DNA from: Ligilactobacillus araffinosus DSM 20653
GTDB lineage: Bacteria > Bacillota > Bacilli > Lactobacillales > Lactobacillaceae
DNA: 41,329 bases
Assembly (NCBI RefSeq): GCF_001435375.1
Contig: NZ_AYYZ01000011.1
Location: 1 to 41,329 of the forward strand
Direction of reading: 5' to 3'
In this document: in pieces, positions 16,572-27,427 of the stretch
Layout of the letters: each line of letters opens with the position of its first letter
Position numbering within the stretch: position 1 is the stretch's first letter
The notes under the pieces: model-generated
The model's database searches: none
Told to the model about the DNA's origin: nothing
The model's input: only the letters and a program-made list of their open reading frames with translations
Position numbers and translations under genes: made by a program

Positions 16572-19400
16572 ATGGCAAAAGATCAAATTCAAATTCATGG
16601 TGCGCGCGCCCATAATTTGAAAAATATCGATGTGACAATTCCGAAAAACAAATTAGTTGTCATAACCGGCCTATCCGGTTCAGGAAAAAGTTCGTTAGCA
16701 TTTGACACGCTGTATGCCGAAGGACAACGGCGGTATGTTGAAAGTTTATCATCATACGCGCGCCAATTTTTAGGCCAGATGGAAAAGCCGGATGTTGATT
16801 CAATTGATGGATTGTCACCGGCAATTTCAATCAATCAGAAAACAACGTCAAAGAATCCGCGGTCAACGGTTGGAACGGTTACTGAAATTACTGATTATTT
16901 GCGCCTGTTATGGGCGCGGGTCGGAACGCCGATTTGCCCTAATGATGGTCATCAGATCACTAGTCAATCACCGCAACAGATCGTTGATCAAATTTTGGCT
17001 CTTCCGGAACGGTCAAAGATTCAAATTCTTGCCCCCATTGTTCAGGATAAAAAAGGACAACATAAGGAAGTCTTGAAGAAAATTCAACGTGCTGGTTTTG
17101 TGCGGGTCATTATTGATGGCGAAATGCATGAAATTGGTAATGAAATTGAACTTGATAAAAATAAAAAGCATTCAATTTCGGTTGTAGTTGACCGGATAAT
17201 TGTCAAGGCTGGAATACGGTCACGGCTTTTTGATTCAGTTGAAGCTGCATTGAAATTAACAGACGGTTATGTTGCCGTTGATGTGATTGGCGATCAGGTG
17301 TTACAGTTTTCTGAAAAGTTAGCATGTCCGTATTGCGGCTTTTCAATTAAGGAACTTGAACCACGGCTATTTTCATTTAATGCGCCGTTTGGGGCTTGTC
17401 CCGAATGTGATGGCCTTGGTGAAAAAATTGAAGTTGATTCGGATCTAGTTGTTCCAGATAAAAGTAAAACCCTTGAAGAAGGTGCGATTGCGCCATGGGC
17501 TCCGGACAGTTCGAAATATTATTATTCACTGCTTAGTCAGTTTTGTAAAGCAAAGAAAATCAAGATGGATAAGCCATTTAGCAAGTTGACAGCCAAACAA
17601 AAAGAAACATTGCTGTATGGTGCCGGAACAAAGAAGTTTCATTTTCATTTCGAAAATGACCTTGGAAGCAAACGTGATGTTGATATGACCTTTGAAGGGG
17701 TTGTTCCTAATCTTGAACGTCGATACCGTGATACAAGCAGTATGTTTAATCGGAATATTTTACGGCGATATATGACTAGTCAAGAATGTAAAGCATGTCA
17801 TGGATACCGGCTTAATCCACAGGCATTAGCGGTCAAAATTGATGGGATGCATATCGGCGAGGTATCAGATCTCCCGGTTGATCAGGCGTTAAAATTTTTT
17901 GATAAGCAAAAATTCAGTGAGCAAAAGGAAATAATTGCCCGACCAATTTTGAAAGAATTGCATGATCGGTTAACGTTTTTGAAAAATGTAGGATTAGATT
18001 ATTTAACGCTCAGCCGATCAGCGCGCACGCTTTCTGGTGGGGAAGCCCAACGAATTCGATTAGCAACGCAGATTGGATCGAATTTGTCAGGAGTGATCTA
18101 TGTGCTTGATGAACCATCAATCGGATTGCATCAACGTGATAATGATCGGTTAATTGCATCACTAAAATCAATGCGGGATTTAGGTAATACGTTGATTGTC
18201 GTTGAACATGATGAAGATACAATGCGTGCTGCTGACTATTTAATTGATATTGGTCCAGGAGCGGGAGCAAACGGCGGTCAGGTGATGGCTGCTGGAACAC
18301 CACAAGAGGTAATGAAGGTCAAAAATTCACTGACCGGTCAATATTTATCAGGAAAGAAGTACATTCCGGTTCCTGAAACCCGGCGTGAAGGAAATGGAAA
18401 ATCAATTAAATTATATGGGGCTGCGGAAAATAATTTAAAGAGCATCGATGTTGAATTTCCCCTGGGAAAGTTCATCGCTGTAACTGGAGTTTCTGGTTCA
18501 GGAAAATCAACATTGGTCAATCAAATTTTTGAGCGGGTATTGGCCCAAAAAATTAATCACAATTCAACTGACAAGCCTGGAAAATATTCGAAAATTACCG
18601 GTGTTGAAAATCTTGATAAGGTAATTAACATTGATCAGTCACCGATTGGTCGGACACCACGAAGCAATCCTGCAACGTATACTGGGGTATTTGATGATAT
18701 CCGGGGGCTTTTTGCTCAAACGAATCAGGCTAAAATGCGCGGATACAATAAAGGCCGATTTAGTTTTAATGTTAAGGGCGGACGTTGTGAAACGTGCAAG
18801 GGCGACGGAATCATTAAAATCGAAATGAATTTTTTGCCGGATGTTTACGTCGACTGTGAGGTATGCCATGGTTCGCGGTTTAATTCTGAAACCCTTGAAG
18901 TTGAATTTAAAGGAAAAAATATTGCGGAAGTTTTGAACATGACGGTTGATGAAGCCCTTGAATTTTTCGATGCAATTCCGAAAATCAAACGGAAATTGCA
19001 GACAATTTCAGATGTTGGTTTAGGATACGTTCAATTAGGACAGTCAGCAACGACGCTTTCCGGTGGGGAAGCCCAACGGATGAAACTAGCTTCAGAATTG
19101 CATAAGAAAGCTACTGGTAAGACGCTCTACATCCTCGATGAACCGACAACAGGACTGCATTCGGATGATATTAATCGCCTGTTGAAAGTATTACAACGCT
19201 TAGTTGATAAGGGCAATACGGTGTTAGTGATTGAACACAACCTCGATGTTATTAAAAGCGCTGATTATTTGATCGATCTTGGACCTGAAGGCGGTGAGGG
19301 TGGCGGAACGGTTGTTGCAACGGGAACGCCGGAAGAAGTTGCCACTAACCCGCGCAGCTATACGGGAAAATATTTAAAAGATCTTTTAAAGAAACGGTAA
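16572..19400 (+). CDS. uvrA: UvrABC excinuclease subunit A
   Basis: Damage-recognition ATPase of nucleotide excision repair. The 942-residue protein has two ABC modules: Walker [10 protein letters not shown] near residue 31 with signature [12 protein letters not shown], and GVSGSGKST near 640 with [12 protein letters not shown]. Zinc-binding Cys pairs CPYC/CPEC and CETC/CEVC are intact, as is the [15 protein letters not shown] segment that contacts UvrB. GAAGGAGG is the ribosome site. It is in one operon with uvrB; no clear terminator separates it from rapZ. Confidence 0.98.
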   Translation: MAKDQIQIHGARAHNLKNIDVTIPKNKLVVITGLSGSGKSSLAFDTLYAEGQRRYVESLSSYARQFLGQMEKPDVDSIDGLSPAISINQKTTSKNPRSTVGTVTEITDYLRLLWARVGTPICPNDGHQITSQSPQQIVDQILALPERSKIQILAPIVQDKKGQHKEVLKKIQRAGFVRVIIDGEMHEIGNEIELDKNKKHSISVVVDRIIVKAGIRSRLFDSVEAALKLTDGYVAVDVIGDQVLQFSEKLACPYCGFSIKELEPRLFSFNAPFGACPECDGLGEKIEVDSDLVVPDKSKTLEEGAIAPWAPDSSKYYYSLLSQFCKAKKIKMDKPFSKLTAKQKETLLYGAGTKKFHFHFENDLGSKRDVDMTFEGVVPNLERRYRDTSSMFNRNILRRYMTSQECKACHGYRLNPQALAVKIDGMHIGEVSDLPVDQALKFFDKQKFSEQKEIIARPILKELHDRLTFLKNVGLDYLTLSRSARTLSGGEAQRIRLATQIGSNLSGVIYVLDEPSIGLHQRDNDRLIASLKSMRDLGNTLIVVEHDEDTMRAADYLIDIGPGAGANGGQVMAAGTPQEVMKVKNSLTGQYLSGKKYIPVPETRREGNGKSIKLYGAAENNLKSIDVEFPLGKFIAVTGVSGSGKSTLVNQIFERVLAQKINHNSTDKPGKYSKITGVENLDKVINIDQSPIGRTPRSNPATYTGVFDDIRGLFAQTNQAKMRGYNKGRFSFNVKGGRCETCKGDGIIKIEMNFLPDVYVDCEVCHGSRFNSETLEVEFKGKNIAEVLNMTVDEALEFFDAIPKIKRKLQTISDVGLGYVQLGQSATTLSGGEAQRMKLASELHKKATGKTLYILDEPTTGLHSDDINRLLKVLQRLVDKGNTVLVIEHNLDVIKSADYLIDLGPEGGEGGGTVVATGTPEEVATNPRSYTGKYLKDLLKKR

Positions 19401-19417
19401 ATTAATGTTAAATGTAT

Positions 19418-19423
19418 TATAAT
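19418..19423 (+). promoter_or_regulatory. -10 element upstream of rapZ
   Basis: A consensus TATAAT lies in the 65-base gap between uvrA and rapZ, 43 bases before the start. There is no good -35 match, so it may be weak or simply AT-rich sequence. Confidence 0.35.
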
Positions 19424-19465
19424 AATTAGATTAAGGATTGTGCTGAATGAACAAGGGAGGAAATC

Positions 19466-20356
19466 ATGATGAGCGAATCAGATGAACTGGTAATTGTCAC
19501 AGGGATGAGTGGGGCTGGTAAAACAGTTGCAATGCAAAGTTTCGAAGATTTGGGGTATTTTTGCGTTGATAACATGCCCCCTGAATTGCTTCCTAAATTT
19601 TGGGAATTGATTAAGGAAACCGGAAAAATTCATAAGGTAGCACTTGTAATTGATTTACGGGCCCGGAATTTTTATGATGAAATCAATGAAGTTTTATCAG
19701 AACTAAAACACAATTTAAGAATTGATATTCGAATTTTATTCCTTGATGCTTCAAACGAAGAATTGGTTGCACGTTATAAGGAAACTCGGCGATCTCATCC
19801 GCTGTCGCGCGATAGCCGACCGTTAGACGGAATTCGGCGCGAACGAGAATTGCTTTCTGGAATCAAAACCCAGGCGCAGTTGGTTGTTGACACCAGCAAA
19901 CTTTCGCCGCGACAGTTACGGGAAGAAATCTTCCATAGTTTTCAAACGGATGAAGGCCAGTATCCATTCCATATTGATGTGATGTCATTTGGTTTTAAAT
20001 ATGGGTTACCAATTGATGCAGATATTGTAATGGATGTTCGCTTCTTACCAAATCCATACTATATTCCTGAACTTCGGAATAAGACCGGACTTGATCAGGA
20101 AGTTTATAACTATGTCATGGATTCTGATAAGACAACAGAATTTGTTAATCATTTTGAAGCGTTGTTGCAAACCGTCATTCCCGGATACATTAAAGAAGGC
20201 AAGACAAATGTTGTTATTGCCATTGGCTGTACTGGCGGACAACACCGTTCAGTTGCCCTAGCCCAGCGAACAGGCGAATTCCTCAAAAAAGACTATCACG
20301 TATCGATCACTCATCGGGATGTTAATCGCAGAAAGGAGACTGTAAACCGCTCATGA
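19466..20356 (+). CDS. rapZ: RapZ/YvcJ-type nucleotide-binding protein
   Basis: A 296-residue P-loop protein. Walker A is GMSGAGKT (13-20), followed by the diagnostic [18 protein letters not shown]. The C-terminal domain carries [21 protein letters not shown]. In Escherichia coli RapZ senses glucosamine 6-phosphate through small RNAs; in firmicutes YvcJ binds nucleotides and affects competence gene expression, which is of interest because comG genes lie 14 kb downstream. The ribosome site is GGGAGG. Its TGA stop overlaps the yvcK start (ATGA), so the two are translationally coupled. Confidence 0.95.
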   Translation: MMSESDELVIVTGMSGAGKTVAMQSFEDLGYFCVDNMPPELLPKFWELIKETGKIHKVALVIDLRARNFYDEINEVLSELKHNLRIDIRILFLDASNEELVARYKETRRSHPLSRDSRPLDGIRRERELLSGIKTQAQLVVDTSKLSPRQLREEIFHSFQTDEGQYPFHIDVMSFGFKYGLPIDADIVMDVRFLPNPYYIPELRNKTGLDQEVYNYVMDSDKTTEFVNHFEALLQTVIPGYIKEGKTNVVIAIGCTGGQHRSVALAQRTGEFLKKDYHVSITHRDVNRRKETVNRS

Positions 20357-21345
20357 GTAAGATAAAACCAAAGATTGTAATGATTGGCGGAGGGACTGGT
20401 CTACCAGTAATTTTAAAGGGGTTGCGTAAAAAAGACGTTGACATTACCGCGGTTGTGACCGTTGCGGATGACGGCGGTTCTTCAGGAGTGATTCGGAACT
20501 ACATTAACGTGGTTCCGCCAGGAGATATTCGTAATGCAATGGTTGCGTTGTCAGATGTTCCTGAGTTATACAAAAAGATTTTTCAATATCGGTTCAAAAC
20601 GGATGATCAATTTTTCTCAGGACATGCGATTGGAAATTTGATTATTGCGGCGTTATCCGAAATGGATAATAATGATATCTTTGAAGCTGTTCAGCAGCTT
20701 TCAAAGATGATGCAGGTCGATGGTCATGTTTATCCGGCATCCAATACGCCGTTAACACTGAATGCTAAGTTCAAAGATGGAACCCACTTAGCCGGTGAAT
20801 CTGAAATTTCAGCGGCGGGGAAGACAATTGAAAAGGTCTGGGTCACTGCCATTGATGATACTGAACCGCAAGCTGTTCCTGAAGTGATTGATGCAATTTT
20901 AAATGCTGATCAAATCGTTTTAGGACCGGGAAGTCTTTTTACAAGTATTTTGCCGAATTTAATGATCAGCAATGTCGGTGAAGCGGTTCTTAAAAGTAAG
21001 GCCGAAGTTGTTTATATTTGTAATATCATGACACAGAAAGGTGAAACGGAACATTTTACGGATGCCCAGCACGTGCGTGTGTTGCATGATCATTTGCACC
21101 ATAATTTTATTAATACGGTTTTAGTTAATACGGAACCAGTGCCACAAAATTATATGGACCGGCAAAAGTATGATGAATATTTGGATCAAGTTAAACATGA
21201 CTTTAAAGGGTTGCGTGCGCAGGGATGCCGCGTAATTTCGGATAATTTCCTTGAACTGCGTGATCATGGTGTATTTCACAATGGAACGCAGGTGGTTGAA
21301 GAGTTAATGCAACTGATCGGACGACCAAATTCATGGATTAATTAG
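20353..21345 (+). CDS. yvcK: Gluconeogenesis factor YvcK/GlmR
   Basis: A 330-residue cytoplasmic protein of the CofD-like fold. It begins with the family loop [16 protein letters not shown] and has [11 protein letters not shown] and [13 protein letters not shown], all typical of YvcK. In Bacillus it binds UDP-GlcNAc and stimulates GlmS, steering carbon into peptidoglycan precursors, and is needed for normal shape on gluconeogenic sources. It overlaps rapZ by four bases; AAAGGAG lies within the rapZ end, at longer spacing than usual. whiA follows after 15 bases, the conserved rapZ-yvcK-whiA order. Confidence 0.96.
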   Translation: MSKIKPKIVMIGGGTGLPVILKGLRKKDVDITAVVTVADDGGSSGVIRNYINVVPPGDIRNAMVALSDVPELYKKIFQYRFKTDDQFFSGHAIGNLIIAALSEMDNNDIFEAVQQLSKMMQVDGHVYPASNTPLTLNAKFKDGTHLAGESEISAAGKTIEKVWVTAIDDTEPQAVPEVIDAILNADQIVLGPGSLFTSILPNLMISNVGEAVLKSKAEVVYICNIMTQKGETEHFTDAQHVRVLHDHLHHNFINTVLVNTEPVPQNYMDRQKYDEYLDQVKHDFKGLRAQGCRVISDNFLELRDHGVFHNGTQVVEELMQLIGRPNSWIN

Positions 21346-21360
21346 AAAGGATGATTTCAT

Positions 21361-22302
21361 TTGTCCTACGCAAGTGATGTAAAAAAGGAACTCACAACAC
21401 TTGAGATTCATGAAGAGGGGAACGGTAAAGCTGAATTGATGGCTTTGATTCGGATGAACGGATCATTAAGCATTGAAAATCACCATTTTGTTTTAGCTGT
21501 TCAAACGGAAAACCCGGCAACGGCTCGACGAATTTATTCATTGTTAAAACAGTTTTACCAAATTGAAAGTGAATTGATCGTTCGGCGAAAAATGAAACTT
21601 AAAAAGAATAATTTATACATTGTTAAGCTGCGCAATAATAGTGAACGTGTTTTGAATGATTTGAATATTTTAGATGGATTTCAAATCAAACAAACGGTTC
21701 CCGTTAAATTTCTTGATAATGACCTCAAGGTGCGTTCATACTTACGGGGAGCATTTTTAGCAACCGGATCGGTTAATAACCCGGAAACCGGGCGTTATCA
21801 TTTGGAAATTTATTCGCTTTATGAGGAACATAATGATACGATTTGTGAAATGATGAATCGGTACCATTTGAATGCACGAAAAACGGAGCGACGCAGCGGG
21901 TATATTACTTATTTGAAAGAAGCCGAAAGGATTGCAGACTTTCTTTCTTTGATTGGGGCAACCAATTCAATGTTGAAGTTTGAAGATATTCGAATCGTCC
22001 GTGATATGCGTAATTCAGTTAATCGAATCGTGAATTGTGAAACAGCAAATTTGAATAAAGTTGCGGATGCAGCCAACCGCCAGATTGAAAATATTAAATA
22101 CCTCGATGAACATTTAGGGCTCGATAAACTGCCTGATAAGCTTCAGGAAGTCGCTTATGTTCGGGTAGCTCATCCAGAACTAAGTTTAAAGGAATTAGGC
22201 GAATTGGTTCCTGGCGGTCCAATTTCGAAGTCTGGAATTAATCATCGGCTTCGAAAAATTAATGAGATGGCAGCAAAGTTGCAAAAGGGTGAAAAGGTTT
22301 GA
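21361..22302 (+). CDS. whiA: DNA-binding protein WhiA
   Basis: A 313-residue protein with an N-terminal LAGLIDADG-homing-endonuclease-like domain ([14 protein letters not shown] and [16 protein letters not shown]) that has lost nuclease activity in the family, and a C-terminal helix-turn-helix ([27 protein letters not shown]). In firmicutes it affects division and chromosome segregation, not sporulation as in Streptomyces. It starts with TTG after GAAAGGATG. It is the last gene of the rapZ-yvcK-whiA unit and ends at a strong terminator; clpP, which is common next, is missing here. Confidence 0.96.
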   Translation: MSYASDVKKELTTLEIHEEGNGKAELMALIRMNGSLSIENHHFVLAVQTENPATARRIYSLLKQFYQIESELIVRRKMKLKKNNLYIVKLRNNSERVLNDLNILDGFQIKQTVPVKFLDNDLKVRSYLRGAFLATGSVNNPETGRYHLEIYSLYEEHNDTICEMMNRYHLNARKTERRSGYITYLKEAERIADFLSLIGATNSMLKFEDIRIVRDMRNSVNRIVNCETANLNKVADAANRQIENIKYLDEHLGLDKLPDKLQEVAYVRVAHPELSLKELGELVPGGPISKSGINHRLRKINEMAAKLQKGEKV

Positions 22303-22304
22303 TA

Positions 22305-22336
22305 AAAGGCTTCAGGAAGATTCCTGAAGCTTTTTT
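22305..22336 (+). terminator. Rho-independent terminator after whiA
   Basis: GCTTCAGGAA (22309-22318), loop GA, TTCCTGAAGC (22321-22330), then six T residues. Confidence 0.93.
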
Positions 22337-22342
22337 AATATC

Positions 22343-22377
22343 AAAAAATCGGATTGGAATTTTTCCAATCCGATTTT
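22343..22377 (-). terminator. Rho-independent terminator of the LtaS-type gene
   Basis: A perfect 15-bp stem (22345-22359 against 22363-22377) with a three-base loop, followed on the minus strand by T residues, six bases after the minus-strand stop. It is tail-to-tail with the whiA terminator. Confidence 0.93.
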
Positions 22378-22382
22378 CTTTT

Positions 22383-24611
22383 TTAATTTGATGAATCCGA
22401 TGTTGAAGATGAAGAAGAATCTAATTCTTGCCCCTGTTCGATCTTCGACATTAATCCAGTGTATTCGTGCATTTTACTGAAATACTTTGATGCCGATGAG
22501 TCCGCACTTTTAACGTTTGCTGTGTTCTTATCGGTTGTTTGAAGTTCAGGCGCATCGCTGTTGTAATCGTTAATCGTTGTCTTATCATGATTTAACGTCC
22601 AAAGACTATCTGACTTATTTCCGAGTTGAGCTTCACGTGCTAAAATCTTGGCAAAGTCATTGTGATAGTTGTAATCTTTTGGATCAACCGGTTTGAATCC
22701 AGCTGGAACGTAGTATCGCAAGAGGTTCTTATTATTTAACGAATCTGATAAGGTTAGCTGTTCATTAACGTGTTTTCGATCCTTAGCGATTTGTTTTTTA
22801 ACGCTTTCAGATGGGTGAGTAATCACTGCACCGGTACTGTTTTCGTAAATTGTATTTCCAACAACTGTATATTTCGGCGTTACAAAGTTATCATTTCGGA
22901 ATGCAACTACTTGGTTATGTTGCGGTGAGAACAGGTCTGTCCCGAATTGAATGTACTTTTGAGTATTGATTCCGAGAAGGTGAAGCAACGTTGGTAAGAA
23001 GTCGATTTCACCACCATATTGATATTGAACGCCACCATTATTGTCGCCTGGAATGTGGATCATTAATGGGACCCGTTGCATTTGCGCATTGTCAAAATTA
23101 TTCCAGGTCGAAGCTGATTTTCCAAGTAATGGAGCGAGTTTCAAGTTCCGGGTATCAGAAATTCCATAGTGGTCACCGTAAAGGACGATCACTGAATTAT
23201 CATACAATCCTGATTTATGCAGATAATCAAAGAATTGCTGCAGTGCTTGATCCAAGTAGTGGGCTGTTACGAAGTAATTATTAACTGATGCATCCCCCGT
23301 ATTTGCCGGTTGAATCGATTGATTCTTTTGGTCGATTGCAAATGGGAAGTGGTTCGACAGTGTAATGTATTTTACGTAAAACGGTTGTTGCAAGTGTTCA
23401 AGATACTTGATCGAATCATGGAAGATCAATTTATCCTTTAATCCATATTCAGTTAAGTTATTTGAACTTGTATTGTAATAGCTTGAATCAAAGAAATATT
23501 GGTAACCCATGTTCTTATATACGTTGTCCCGGTTCCAGAATGATCCATTGTTTCCATGGAAAACGGCACTTGTATATCCTTCAGTTTGGTTTAAGATTGC
23601 TGGAGCAGCTTCAAAGGTATTTCCAGTCCCAATTGCAGAGAAGAGGGAACCTTGTGGCAGACCAAACGTTCCGGTTTCCAACATGTTTTCAGCGTCAGAC
23701 GTTTTTCCTTGGCCAACCTGATTAAAGAAGTTGGCGAAGCTATAAAATTGATTGCTGTTATATAAACTATTTAAGAACGGGGTAACTTCTTGGCCGTTCA
23801 ATTTATAGTTGATCAAGAATTGTTGGAAACTTTCCAAGTGAATAATAATAACATTTTTACCCTTGGCAATCCCAAACATCTTCGGATTCGGCTTGGCGTA
23901 GTTTTCTTTATTGAATTCCAGAATCTTATTTAAATCTGAACTCGTAGCGCTATTCCGCGCATGATTGTTCTTCGCTGTTTTAATTGCATCATATACAGTA
24001 AATGAATCCAGCCCAAGAAATTTAACCAGGTATTCACGATCAAATGTCCGGGTAAGTAATTGTGGCCGGCTGATTTCACCTAATACAATGTTAAAAAGCA
24101 ACATGAAAACTGAAAATGAAGTCATTGCGACGGCTTGCTTTTTCGGTATCGGATTTGGATCAACCTTTAAGAAACGGGTGATAAATCCAATTGCAATCAA
24201 AATCAAGTCGGTAACGATGATCAGATCCTGCGGTTTGAGGAGGGCAAGTGAGCTGGTGCTTAATCCTTCAGAAACAGACGAGTATCCAAAAATCACGTTA
24301 ATCGTCATAAAGTCAGTAAATTCACGATAGTAAATGACATTGAACATCAGTAATGCGGTATTGGCAATGTCAATTAACGTCATGAAAATATAAGCGGGAA
24401 CGCCCCGTTTGACATAAAGTGCTAATCCAAGCAAAAGCAACGTGGTTGCGATTGGATTGATTAGCAAGACTAAATATTCATATATTCCCTTGACACCTAG
24501 GCGGAAATCAATGAGGTAAACTAAAATTGTTTTTAGCCAAAATAGTGAGGCAAGTAACGTAAAATAACCCCATCGAGTGTTTAAAAATTGATGAAATTTT
24601 TTAAAACGCAC
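22383..24611 (-). CDS. ltaS: Lipoteichoic acid synthase-type sulfatase family protein
   Basis: Polymerises glycerol phosphate from phosphatidylglycerol onto a glycolipid anchor outside the membrane. A GTG start at 24609-24611 is chosen because AGGAAAGGA lies ten bases before it; the frame also extends to a TTG at 24653 without a ribosome site. The 742-residue protein has five N-terminal helices (to about residue 185) and an extracellular sulfatase-like domain. The catalytic threonine is T304 in GQGKTSDAENML, next to ETGTFGLPQGS; E, D, and H metal ligands are seen in IHLESFQQF, VLYGDHYG and YGDHYGISD. The Ser/Asp-rich C-terminal tail is low complexity. Whether it is the main LTA synthase or a primase-like paralogue cannot be told. 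Confidence 0.92.
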   Translation of the reverse strand: MRFKKFHQFLNTRWGYFTLLASLFWLKTILVYLIDFRLGVKGIYEYLVLLINPIATTLLLLGLALYVKRGVPAYIFMTLIDIANTALLMFNVIYYREFTDFMTINVIFGYSSVSEGLSTSSLALLKPQDLIIVTDLILIAIGFITRFLKVDPNPIPKKQAVAMTSFSVFMLLFNIVLGEISRPQLLTRTFDREYLVKFLGLDSFTVYDAIKTAKNNHARNSATSSDLNKILEFNKENYAKPNPKMFGIAKGKNVIIIHLESFQQFLINYKLNGQEVTPFLNSLYNSNQFYSFANFFNQVGQGKTSDAENMLETGTFGLPQGSLFSAIGTGNTFEAAPAILNQTEGYTSAVFHGNNGSFWNRDNVYKNMGYQYFFDSSYYNTSSNNLTEYGLKDKLIFHDSIKYLEHLQQPFYVKYITLSNHFPFAIDQKNQSIQPANTGDASVNNYFVTAHYLDQALQQFFDYLHKSGLYDNSVIVLYGDHYGISDTRNLKLAPLLGKSASTWNNFDNAQMQRVPLMIHIPGDNNGGVQYQYGGEIDFLPTLLHLLGINTQKYIQFGTDLFSPQHNQVVAFRNDNFVTPKYTVVGNTIYENSTGAVITHPSESVKKQIAKDRKHVNEQLTLSDSLNNKNLLRYYVPAGFKPVDPKDYNYHNDFAKILAREAQLGNKSDSLWTLNHDKTTINDYNSDAPELQTTDKNTANVKSADSSASKYFSKMHEYTGLMSKIEQGQELDSSSSSTSDSSN

Positions 24612-24676
24612 GATTAAAGCGTCCTTTCCTTTAAATTTAAACCAAATATACAAATTTAGATTTAAAAATGGATAAA

Positions 24677-24709
24677 GAGGAGAGATAGGAAAAATTCCTA
24701 ACTCTCCTC
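24677..24709. repeat. Inverted repeat in the ltaS/sugar-transporter intergenic region
   Basis: GAGGAGAG-AT-AGGAA, loop AAA, TTCCT-AA-CTCTCCTC: a 15-base arm pair with a two-base internal mismatch. It lies in the presumed leader of the minus-strand ltaS gene, 66 bases upstream of its GTG. No strong T run follows on either strand, so a simple terminator is not the best reading; an attenuator, a protein-binding RNA hairpin or an operator are possible. The arms also resemble an anti-Shine-Dalgarno/Shine-Dalgarno pair. Confidence 0.7.
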
Positions 24710-24786
24710 AATATACTTACTACATAATACCCCAGATTGGACTATTTAGTTAAGCAATTTTTACGATTTAGTGAATATTTAATTCT

Positions 24787-24824
24787 TGAAAGCCCTTGCG
24801 TAAAAAATAAAATTCATGTATATT
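24787..24824 (+). promoter_or_regulatory. Promoter of the sugar transporter gene with a weak cre-like site
   Basis: TTGCGT (24796-24801) and TATATT (24819-24824) are separated by 17 bases. The sequence TGAAAGCCCTTGCG (24787-24800) overlaps the -35 box and resembles a CcpA operator in its left half, with three departures from consensus in total. The promoter is well supported; the operator is only a suggestion. Confidence 0.55.
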
Positions 24825-24874
24825 TGATGAATACTGAATGGAAGGGATTACATTTAGAAGGAGGAATTTATATA

Positions 24875-25744
24875 ATGTTTATTGCCTTAATTCCTGCATT
24901 AGCGTGGGGAAGCATTGGGTTAATTAGTGGAAAACTGGGGGGAACTGCTAATCAACAAACACTCGGAATGACATGGGGAGCCTTGTTGTTTGCAATTATT
25001 ATGACTTTGTGCAGTTGGGGACATTTTATAGCTAATTGTACATGGAAATTATGGATCGTTGGTTTGATTTCAGGATTATTTTGGAGTCTTGGTCAGAATC
25101 AACAATTCCATGCAATGAAATCGATTGGGGTTTCAAAGGCAATTCCAATTTCAACCGGAGCCCAATTAGTAACCAATGCGTTAGCCGGCGTAATTTTGTT
25201 CCATGAATGGACAACGAAGCGTCAATTATCAATTGGTTCACTTGCTTTGATCGTTCTTATTATTGGGGCAACGTTGACGGCCTTACGTGATAAAAAGAAT
25301 GCTGCCGTAAACGCTGAACGAATCAGTGAAGACTGGAATGGCGGGGCTCGGGCATTGATCTTATCAACTCTTGGATATTTAGGCTACACCGTCGTTGTTC
25401 ACTGGGCGAATGTTGATACCCGGGCAATGGTTTTGCCGCAAGCTATCGGAATGGTTTTAGGGGCTTCAATGTTTGCGCTTGGAAAGAATGCATTTAGGAA
25501 GGAAACTTACAAAAATATTCTTACCGGTTTAGTATGGGGAACGGGGAATCTGTTCATGTTTGAAGCCACAACAATGGTTGGGTTGGCAATTAGTTTTTCA
25601 TTCTCACAAATGGGAATCGTAATTTCAACCTTTGGTTCAATCTTTTTCTTGGGTGAAAAGAAAACGAAGCGTGAATGGGTTTACGTTGTCATCGGATCAT
25701 TAATGGTGATTTTAGGTGGATTTCTTTTAGGGATTCTTAAATAG
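24875..25744 (+). CDS. GRP-family sugar uptake protein (GlcU/RbsU type)
   Basis: A 289-residue protein with about ten helices in the drug/metabolite transporter fold. Start at 24875 (MFIALIPALAWGSIGLISGKLGG) is chosen for AGAAGGAGG upstream; the longer open frame from 24737 would add a non-hydrophobic leader spanning the promoter. LFWSLGQNQQFHAMKSIGVSKAIPISTGAQLV is the core of the GRP family (split here by charged turns), which includes glucose uptake GlcU and ribose transporter RbsU. Which sugar it carries is not visible; a ribokinase gene lies 8 kb away, not adjacent. It stands as a single-gene unit ahead of pgi. Confidence 0.9.
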   Translation: MFIALIPALAWGSIGLISGKLGGTANQQTLGMTWGALLFAIIMTLCSWGHFIANCTWKLWIVGLISGLFWSLGQNQQFHAMKSIGVSKAIPISTGAQLVTNALAGVILFHEWTTKRQLSIGSLALIVLIIGATLTALRDKKNAAVNAERISEDWNGGARALILSTLGYLGYTVVVHWANVDTRAMVLPQAIGMVLGASMFALGKNAFRKETYKNILTGLVWGTGNLFMFEATTMVGLAISFSFSQMGIVISTFGSIFFLGEKKTKREWVYVVIGSLMVILGGFLLGILK

Positions 25745-25754
25745 GAAATAATAG

Positions 25755-25789
25755 AAAGGCTGCGCCAAATTTGGTTGCAGTCTTTTTTG
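25755..25789 (+). terminator. Rho-independent terminator after the sugar transporter gene
   Basis: AAAGGCTGC and CCAAA pair with TTTGG and GCAGTCTTT, with one mismatch and one wobble, followed by T residues. Confidence 0.8.
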
Positions 25790-25896
25790 GAATTAATCAA
25801 AGAAGATTTTAAAATCAAATCATTTATTTTTAAGGATTTATAAGCATAAATAATAATTTATCGTGTTTTTTCTGTGCCATTTAGTGAAAAATATTG

Positions 25897-25902
25897 TATA
25901 AT
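25897..25902 (+). promoter_or_regulatory. -10 element of pgi
   Basis: A consensus TATAAT, 38 bases before the pgi start and well clear of the previous terminator. The -35 region is a poor match. Confidence 0.5.
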
Positions 25903-25939
25903 GTAAGCGTAATGATTTTTAGGAAAAGGAGATATTACG

Positions 25940-27292
25940 ATGGCTCACATTAAATTTGATAGCTCAAACTTAAGCAAGTTCGTTAATGATTATGAACTTG
26001 GACAAATGCAAGCAATGGTTAATGCTGCAGATGAAGAATTGCGTCAGGGAACAGGCGCAGGAAACGACTTTTTAGGTTGGTTGAATTTACCGGTTGATTA
26101 TGATAAGGATGAATTCGAACGAATCAAAAAAGCTGCTAAGAAGATTCAATCAGACTCAGAAGTATTAGTTGTTTTAGGAATCGGTGGCTCATACTTAGGT
26201 GCTCGGGCTGCAATTGAATTCTTAAACCACAACTTCTACAACTTAATTGGCGCTGACAAACGTAATGCTCCTCAAATCTTCTTTGCCGGCGACTCACTTT
26301 CATCATCATACTTATATGACTTATTAGAAGTTATCGGCGACCGTGACTTCTCAGTTAACGTTATTTCGAAATCTGGAACAACTTTGGAACCAGCCATGGC
26401 ATTCCGGATCTTTAAACAAAAATTGGAAGAAAAGTATGGTAAGGAAGGTGCCCGTGAACGGATTTACGCAACAACAGACCGTGCTCGTGGTGCATTAAAG
26501 ACATTAGCTGACGATGAAGGCTATGAAGAATTCATCATTCCTGATGACATTGGTGGTCGGTTCTCAGTATTAACACCAGTTGGCTTGTTACCAATCGCTG
26601 CTTCAGGCGTTGATATTGACCAATTAATGAAGGGTGCTGCAGATGCTCGTGAAGCATACTCAGATCCAGACTTATCAAAGAACGAAGCTTACCAATATGC
26701 TGCTTTACGTAATATCTTATTCCGCAAAGGTTACAACATTGAATTACTTGAAAACTACGAACCATCATTGATGTACTTCACAGAATGGTGGAAGCAATTA
26801 ATGGGCGAATCAGAAGGTAAAGATGGCAAGGGCATTTACCCATCATCAGCTAACTTTACAACTGACTTGCATTCATTAGGTCAATACATCCAAGAAGGTC
26901 GGCGTGCTTTGATGGAGACAGTTATCAATGTTGAAAATCCAAATCACAACATTGATGTTCCAATGGACGATAAAAACCTTGATGGCTTGAACTACTTGAA
27001 AGGTAAGACAATGGATGATGCTAACAAGAAAGCTTGTGAAGGGGTTGTCGTTGCTCACACTGATGGTGGTGTTCCAGAAATGCTCATCAACATTCCTGAC
27101 CAAACAGAATACACATTAGGTTACTTAATGTACTTCTTCGAAATCGCCGTTGCAATTTCAGGTTACTTGAACGGGGTTAACCCATTCAACCAACCAGGTG
27201 TTGAAGAATACAAACAAAACATGTTTGCACTCTTAGGTCGTCCAGGTTACGAAGAAAAGACAAAAGAATTAGACGAACGGTTAAACAAATAA
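25940..27292 (+). CDS. pgi: Glucose-6-phosphate isomerase
   Basis: Interconverts glucose 6-phosphate and fructose 6-phosphate in glycolysis. The 450-residue protein is the short firmicute form. Visible motifs are the first SIS-domain loop [11 protein letters not shown], the phosphate-binding [28 protein letters not shown] and the catalytic-region [17 protein letters not shown]. Codons differ from neighbours: TTC, TAC, AAC and GGT/GGC are favoured over the T-ending codons used nearby, as expected of a highly expressed gene, not of transferred DNA. GGAGA is the ribosome site. Confidence 0.98.
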   Translation: MAHIKFDSSNLSKFVNDYELGQMQAMVNAADEELRQGTGAGNDFLGWLNLPVDYDKDEFERIKKAAKKIQSDSEVLVVLGIGGSYLGARAAIEFLNHNFYNLIGADKRNAPQIFFAGDSLSSSYLYDLLEVIGDRDFSVNVISKSGTTLEPAMAFRIFKQKLEEKYGKEGARERIYATTDRARGALKTLADDEGYEEFIIPDDIGGRFSVLTPVGLLPIAASGVDIDQLMKGAADAREAYSDPDLSKNEAYQYAALRNILFRKGYNIELLENYEPSLMYFTEWWKQLMGESEGKDGKGIYPSSANFTTDLHSLGQYIQEGRRALMETVINVENPNHNIDVPMDDKNLDGLNYLKGKTMDDANKKACEGVVVAHTDGGVPEMLINIPDQTEYTLGYLMYFFEIAVAISGYLNGVNPFNQPGVEEYKQNMFALLGRPGYEEKTKELDERLNK

Positions 27293-27307
27293 TCGTTGAT
27301 TGAAATT

Positions 27308-27342
27308 AAAAGGAGACGGAATTTGATTCCGTCTCCTTTTTT
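27308..27342 (+). terminator. Rho-independent terminator of pgi
   Basis: A perfect stem AAAAGGAGACGGAAT, loop TTG, and its complement, running into T residues. Confidence 0.95.
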
Positions 27343-27427
27343 GTAAAAACTGTTTCTTATTTTTTCCTCACAAAATTCGTAATTGTTATGTAAAATAAAA
27401 GAAAGAGGAGTGGAAGGGAGAAACGTG

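Noticed and set aside
23965-24330. A 121-codon plus-strand open frame inside ltaS
   Set aside because: It mirrors the membrane helices of LtaS, and no ribosome site or promoter is evident.
25940-27292. pgi as a possible horizontally acquired gene because of its different codon choice
   Set aside because: The bias toward C-ending codons for Phe, Tyr and Asn is that of highly expressed genes, and the gene is a core glycolytic enzyme.
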